From: Lepidurus packardi
Lineage: Eukaryota; Arthropoda; Branchiopoda; Notostraca; Triopsidae
Length of the DNA: 64,000 nt
Assembly (NCBI GenBank): GCA_023053545.1
Contig: JAKZAN010000005.1
Span: 8,494,001-8,558,000 of the forward strand
Reading direction: 5' to 3'
Both the position numbers and the translations under genes were made by a program. This document shows positions 57,701 to 64,000 of the stretch, piece by piece. The notes below the pieces were generated by a model. It worked only from the letters and a program-made list of their open reading frames with translations. It was not told where the DNA came from and did no database searches. Within the stretch, counting starts at the first letter, position 1, and each line of letters opens with the position of its first letter.

Positions 57701-59084
57701 GTTCTTAGTAGTGGAGCCACTCAAAAAAGTAACAAAGGCGGCCCAAACTTGGGTCATTTTCTAAGGGCGAGGCGAGATACTCTTCCATCGAGTCCACAAA
57801 TCATTGCCTTCCCCTACACATCCAGTGCACATAACTCCCCAACAACTTGAAGCAACTCCAGCTTCACATTCATACAATCTGTGGGAGCCCAAAAGCTCCG
57901 AGTGCGTGATATTTATGAGCCCAGAGGCTGCTGCTTGTGCTGCTGCTCCCGTTTTGTAGGTCCCTCGGGTTCCACACTCGTAAATTTTGCAGACCTCCAA
58001 TAATTTTCTATTCTCTTCGAACAAACGCGCTCCCTTCCATGTTCTCCTCCCTTCTCCCTCCTCGTCTCCAGGTGGACTGGTCGATTTCTGATCGCCTTTT
58101 ACACTCCTCAAAACTTTAATTTCTTTTTTTTTTCGGCATTCTTTTCCAATACTTCATTTTACAAGAAGAAGAATAACAACGAGCTGAAACATAAATTATC
58201 GGGGCGTGTCTTCTTGGCAAAATTTCCATGTCGTGTGGTTCCTTCATTAAGAGTCTATTTTTTCCTTTTTTATGAAGGGATGTATGTGTGCGCTAAATAA
58301 AGGAAAGAAAAAAAAGGAAAATGGGGAATCCAGTCCAAAATGGCCCAAAAAATGGACGAGAATTTAAGAGCACGGGACACGCCCCCCTTCGCCATAACTT
58401 GTAAGATATCCCGGGCCGCCCAGACCGAAAGGAAACTGTAGACGACGTTGTCATAAGGGAGAAACAACCCTCATTATTCCCGTTCATTTTATTCTTTTTT
58501 TCAGTCAGTCGGCCTTTCTTCTTCTTCTTCCTTTTTTGCAATTTAAGAAGGCGGAACGGACGCTAGTTTATTTAAGAAGGATGAACGAATGGTGTAAAAC
58601 CGAGGCTTTTCTCCGAAAGGAAATATGAACCATCGCGGGCTCAAATAGAATTTCTTATCCTAAAGATCTCCGTTCCCTGTATAGGCTATACAGGATACAG
58701 AAGGAAAAGGTTATGTTCAATATTTTGGCTATGGCAGTTCCAATAAATATCCCACCCTTAAAAAAAGCCATAAAAAACGAGAAAACAGACACTCGCCGTC
58801 TTATGTTCTTTTAATCCACAAGCTACTCGGGATTCATAGCTTCCCTTTAGTGCGCTACTCTATATAACAGGCTGCTAATAAATCCTCGCATGTTGTGTCC
58901 AGTCCCACCCAACCGAAAGAAACAACAATTGAAAGCCATTTTCTCTGAAATATCTTCAAAAAATTCCACCCATATATTTCACTGCAAAAAGTCCTTGGCA
59001 TTTGCAACTGAATCGATCCATGTTCTCAAAAATTCCAAGTTTTAACGTCACCTACCCCATTTTTCTTCATCATCTTTGAAATGT

Positions 59085-59550
59085 ACGTCATTACTATTCA
59101 CAATAATTCCAATAAATTAAGTACTAACATGGCTTTGCATTATCTAACGCCATAATCGTTCAAATATCCTAATTTTATTATAAAACTCGAGTATTTTACT
59201 GGAACCGTCCTCCGATAATTTCGAAAGTAGTAACGTGGTTCTGAATTGTCCAGCTCTACGATCTTCAAGTTATCTTAAGTGATCTTAAAACAATTTGAGC
59301 ATTTTATGGGCACCGTCCTCCCATAATTTTAGAATTAAAAAGGAAATTTTTCAAACTACTAACCGTATTTTCTTCCTAATCTTAGAAATGCAAGGCACAA
59401 ATTCAATTCATATTCAAAATAATGACAAAAATGTCAACAGTAAAGTGTCTTTGAATTGTCTAGCGTCTTGATCTTTAAGTTATCCTAGTCTTATGATCTT
59501 AATACAATTTCCGCATTTTATGGGCATGGTCCTCCCGAAATTTCTAAATA
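59085..59550. repeat. Diverged tandem repeat, three to four copies
   Basis: Blocks at about 59137-59225, 59241-59332 and 59452-59548 share GAATTGTC.AGC, GATCTT.AAGTTATC and GCATTTTATGGGCACCGTCC. A second element, ACC.ATTTTCTTC followed by GAAATG, precedes the first and third. It fits an old array whose units are partly deleted. Confidence 0.6.
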
Positions 59551-62500
59551 AAAGGAAATTTTTTGCAATATTATTCTGTTAATGACGTGTAGAGGATCCC
59601 CAAAGCACCCCAAGCCCTCTAATGCCTCTAATGCAACTCAGCCCTCGGAAATGCCACTAAAATGCCTGCCCCTCAAAATTGCAACAGTATCCAAGATTAA
59701 TGAAACCAAGATTGCACCCTTGCACCCCTTTCCCAACCCTCTGCCTCTCTTTTTCCCCGACTCCATGTGGCCTCCATGATGTTCGAGACACGTGAGACTT
59801 CTCCCAAAAAGAGACAAAAATGCCTCGAGCATTTTCCCAAACACCCATTCCACTCAAATTCGTCGTGCTTTCTTCTTACTCCTTCCCTGCTGGATGTACA
59901 GACTTTAATACTGAACAGACGAACCTCCATTCCCACCCCAATTTCATGGTCTCATTCACCCCTGTCTCCTTCCTTCGTCTCCGTATAATTTCCTCCCAAG
60001 CAAGAATAAGTAATAAGACCATCATTCATCAAAACCCAAACCACAGCCCCAGTACAGTGCAGTGCGGTGCAAAACCCTATGCTACCTCGAAAATTAACCC
60101 TCTCCCTCCCTCTCTATACATCTCCTGTACGCGTCTTCCTAGCGAGCGAGCAAGAAAGAAAGACGTACACATTTGCAGCCGAAACCATTAATTTTCCTTT
60201 AAGTCGGGAAACCCCTTTCTTTCCTATGGACAAGCCAGGATCATTAAAAACGTGAATGGAAACAGACGGTAGAAAATTTCATATTTTCCCCCCACTGATT
60301 GAGACTTTACATTTCTTATGGGAAAGTAGGCAACGCCAAAGAGGTTTTTGGCTTCGGACAGAGACCAAGAACTTGTCACACCCGTAAGTATATAAATAAA
60401 CAGATGGGTTTCTCTCGTTCCCTTCGCATAAAAGAAGGAAATGTTTGGAAAAAAGCTTGAAACGAGACACAACAGGACAGGAAAACCTGCCAGGAAAATT
60501 TACGGCGGCCAGGTTGACGTCTGCAGAAGACACAAAAGTTCCGAGGCGCCCCTTTTTATAACAGCAGCAGCTTCTTCTAACCTTTAGCTTCTTGTGACCC
60601 CCTCAAGTTACTTTTTCCCTTCGTCCGGCTTGGTGGAATTCACTAATCCTCAGACTGCCCTCCCCATTCAAGCCGTAGTGGACACTCGGACGTCATCATA
60701 TTCTTATCTAACCTAATTTTGCGATGAAAACTATCCATTGATTAAATTGCCTTTTTTCTTTCGAAATAAATGTATCTATGAGCTTAAAAGCTCAAATATG
60801 TAAAATTCAGCTGAAAATCTGTTTCAGAATGTGCTAAAATAACTTTCTAAACTGTTTCGAAATGTAAAAAATAGATAATAAAAATTAAACAACAAAATAA
60901 AAATTGTAAAAATCTGTTTACAAATCCAATAATACAGCACATTTAAGAAATAACAAGAATGTATTCAATTATGGGTCGATTTCATTCGCGAATGTTGGCG
61001 GCCCTACGACTTTTGGACTTTCAAATAACATTTGTGGTATTGTACTAGTATAACTTGTTTCAAGTATATGGTAGCACAGTTCATACCACTCTTTGACAAC
61101 GAAAAGAGACTGTGAATGGCTCAAATCATGGGCCATGAATGCTATTATCGTCCTGCTGGGGAGCGATGTGCTGTACTTTGGCTCTTTGGTCTGTTAATCC
61201 ATACTTTGCCCCACTTCTCAATCCAATTGTCTTTCATCGGCACCATATCTAATGCGTCTGCATACATGTATGTGAAATCATATACTTAGAATCACAATAG
61301 CCTTTCCAAGTTTCGGTCAAAGTATATAAGTGCACACGCTTAGACGTCCAATAGCAATGCACTACAAGCTTATATTTCCATAAAATTGTCCCCTAGTTTC
61401 CCCTTATTCTGGTATATAATTACCCTTCCAACACATACCCCCTTCCCCACAAAAAATGGTCAAAATCGTTTCTTTCCGAAAAGAGAAACTTATGTCAAAA
61501 AATACTCTCGACAACTAACCCCCTTCTCCTGAAAAAGAAGAAAAAAATATTAAAAATGGTAAAAATCTTTCTTTTCCCAAAAAACTTCGTCAAAGAAATA
61601 CCTCGACGACTTTTCGCTAGGCCAAGCGAAAAACGATGGGGGGGCTCCAGAATTGACTCTATACAAACTCGCTACATAGGATCTGTAAGGTCAAAGTAGA
61701 ACAGGCCCAGCTATAACCCTAAGCTTTTTTTTGGGGGGGGGGAGCAATAAAAAGACAAACGTTTACGGCCGCTGCCCGGAGTGAAAGCCAGCAAATAGAA
61801 AACAGCATTTCATGCAAAAGTGCCACTTTGGCTATGGATAAAACCTTACGATAGTTGACAGCATCCCCCTTCACCCCCCACATCCTCTTTTTTTTCGACT
61901 CCATAACTTCCACAGAGCATAATCATATCCCATGAAAGAAAAATGAGAAAAAGCTTAGTACCTCCAAGCCCCACACATATCTCCCATTTGGGGGGTTCTT
62001 TATATGGCATGTGACCCCCTCCACCCCCAGAAAGACGTGCTTTGATTTATTCGCACAAAGAAAAATAGACTTGAACAACAATCCAACATAAAAATGAGAC
62101 GATTTATAAACCCTTTGATCCCCAATAAAAAAATGCTTGAAAAGGACTCGATTTCCGTCCTTTCTTTTTATACCCCGACTCACTCATCATGTCTGACATG
62201 ACCTTAATTATTCGTACTTAACCCCACGGAAATGACCTCTTTCATCGAGGCCAGCTTACCCATTAAATGCCCAAATTATTATTACGCCACACACAAAAAG
62301 AGAAAGCGAGCACCCTTATTCACCCCCTTCCCTGGGCCAAAAAAAATATAATAAAAAAAATACAATAAACGACTAACTTCTCCACGGAATTATCCAGGAC
62401 TACGTGGAAAGTTTCTAGAGGATAGATCTGCTCGAAGGAAGAGTCCTGAATAATTTGTTAAAGCTCGTTACCCCCAGTGCCAGCGATGGGAAATTTATGC

Positions 62501-64000
62501 AGCCCAAGACATGCAGATCACAGAGTTCCTTTTCTGTCTATTTTTTTTCGCGAGGCACTTTATCTTCGCCAAATCGTTCTTCCTCTTATGACAAACCATG
62601 TCTTCCTTAAATGCCCCCCATCCCCTTTTTTTTTCATCCTTCAGTAACTCACTGGACTCGCTCTCGTTCTTCCAAAAGTGAGCAGCTCCGGAAATTGAAA
62701 GGTCAAACATGAATTCTAACCCCGCTCTCCCCAACTCCTCAAAAAACGGAAAAGGAAAAGAGGGAAAATAGGTTTTAAAAAGTGCGACGCCCCAACATCC
62801 TTCATTCAGTGACTTGACTCGTAATTTGCCTGTCGCCCTGCTAAATGCGTCAAAAATCAGGTCCAATTTAGCATTCCCAAAGACAAACCAAGGCGTCTTA
62901 AAAAACGACGGCCCTTCTCTCTTTTCTAACTAATTATGACAGTTTTATTCCTTTGAGTTGCTCCCCCACCCTTGAAACACAAGAAATGAAGTAACGAAAA
63001 AAAGGAAAAACCAGGACTTGGTTTATGGCGGCTGAACGATAGACGGAAACTGTCCTTTCTCGTTAAAAGATCTTGGGCTTTAAGCTTGGCAACCCAGCAC
63101 CCCGAGTCTCTCTCTCTCTACTTGACAGCGTTTCTCGCCCCTCTTTTGCCAACACTTTTTAACGACCTTCTCGTCACGTCGGCGTGACGGCGTTGGCGCG
63201 TAATGAGTCGCCATTCATCCTTTTATACTACTAGTCCGCGAGCTTCTTATTATCCCCTTTCGGATGCAAGTCATACAGTGCCGTCCCTTCGCACCAGAAA
63301 TCTTTCGCTCCCGGCCTTTCTTCTAGAAACACCTCTTATGTTTTGTCTCCCCCCCTTTTCAGCCCAGATTAAGACTCCCCTCTTCTCTCTCGCTCTCTAC
63401 ACTTCCCATCTCACTAGTTCGCTTTATAATGGTCAATTTATGCAAATTATTCCCGCAGACTCCTTAGCAAGTGCGTCTCGTTTTAAAGCTTCGGAATGTA
63501 AGACACGTGCTCTTCATCTCGGGCCTCCCTTACACACTTTCTTTCGGAAAAATTGTCTAAATTTAACTTTTATTTTAGTTTTTATATTTGTTTACTTTTA
63601 TGCTATTTTTATTGTATTTCTTATTTCTTTTAGAATTATTTTTATTTTACGTCTTTATTTTATTTTACTTATGTTGTATAAAAAAAAGCAAGGAAACCGA
63701 AGTACATAAAACAAAAAAGTCGGAAACGCAGCAACTTTAAACATTCCGACCAAAAGGAAACAGTTAGAAAAAGGGTCCAACCCGGTCTCAGAATTTTTGT
63801 ATATCTCACTTTGACACATCTGCCAACCCATCTGTCCTAATTTTCACTGCCCGGGCAGAGATCCCCGTAAAGCACAGCAAAGGAGCATGTGTGCGCGAGG
63901 CGCGAGAAAGACTTGAGCTCTCTAAACAAAAAATAACAAAAAAGCAGTCTAATATAGAGCTATTTTTCTCTGGAAATAAAAAAATATACTTCGGTGAAGA

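Larger units (their letters stand above)
51130..64000. other. 12.9 kb without a supportable gene
   Basis: Probably the upstream intron, 5' exon and promoter of the cysteine-rich gene, plus intergenic DNA. I searched for an exon ending in phase 1 with a signal-peptide-like frame and found none that fits. A hydrophobic minus-strand frame near 56740-56830 (EYAVKFLVNLALLTALVYG) has no suitable ATG or phase-1 donor. Open frames here are short and mostly Phe/Lys-rich translations of T- and A-rich DNA. Contained repeats are listed separately. Confidence 0.5.

Noticed and set aside
63203-63709. 168-codon plus-strand open frame
   Set aside because: Ends in a run of Phe/Ile/Tyr from T-rich DNA, no family resemblance, no splice or conservation support.

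Overview
The window is nuclear DNA of a eukaryote, AT-rich and intron-bearing with GT-AG splice sites. It is most likely from a non-insect arthropod such as a mite, tick, copepod or other crustacean. The arguments are three mu-class glutathione S-transferase (GST) genes, a class found in chelicerates and crustaceans but not usually in insects, and a secreted cysteine-rich family that I know only from arthropods. The species cannot be fixed from the sequence.

Layout, left to right. (1) 1-17.4 kb is a tandem GST cluster on the + strand. Three intact five-exon genes each encode 217 aa. Two copies of a ~3 kb unit each carry a decayed GST relic followed by a GST gene. The cluster is interrupted at 4931-11338 by a ~6.4 kb PIF/Harbinger-type DNA transposon. 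The transposon has 17-bp terminal inverted repeats, a truncated transposase, a frameshifted SANT/Myb-like partner gene on the opposite strand, a three-exon low-complexity gene antisense to the transposase end, a BEN-domain exon with a weak THAP-like fragment, and several satellites. (2) 17.6-19.0 kb is a five-exon + strand SPATA6-like gene of 320 aa. (3) 19.8-28.7 kb is a seven-exon - strand TESK/LIMK-family kinase of 845 aa, convergent with SPATA6. (4) 31.1-51.1 kb holds ten phase-matched exons of a - strand gene for a secreted multi-domain cysteine-rich protein of unknown function. Its 5' exon or exons, with start and signal peptide, were not found. (5) 51.1-64 kb has no gene I can support. 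It is intron or upstream DNA with a MITE, diverged repeats and possible regulatory motif clusters.

Mobile and repeat content outside the cluster: a TTAA-flanked MITE family (three copies), an internally deleted Tigger/pogo element with CENP-B-type helix-turn-helix remnants, a ~610-bp MITE with 33-34 bp inverted repeats, and a 112-bp minisatellite bracketed by ~31-bp direct repeats.

No CRISPR array, operon, rRNA or tRNA gene was seen. Gene models were built by hand from splice signals, reading phase and family resemblance. Every exon join given for the three GSTs, SPATA6, TESK and the cysteine-rich gene preserves frame. The genes do not form one pathway. The functional groupings are detoxification (GSTs) and a sperm-formation gene beside a testis-type kinase (SPATA6 and TESK).
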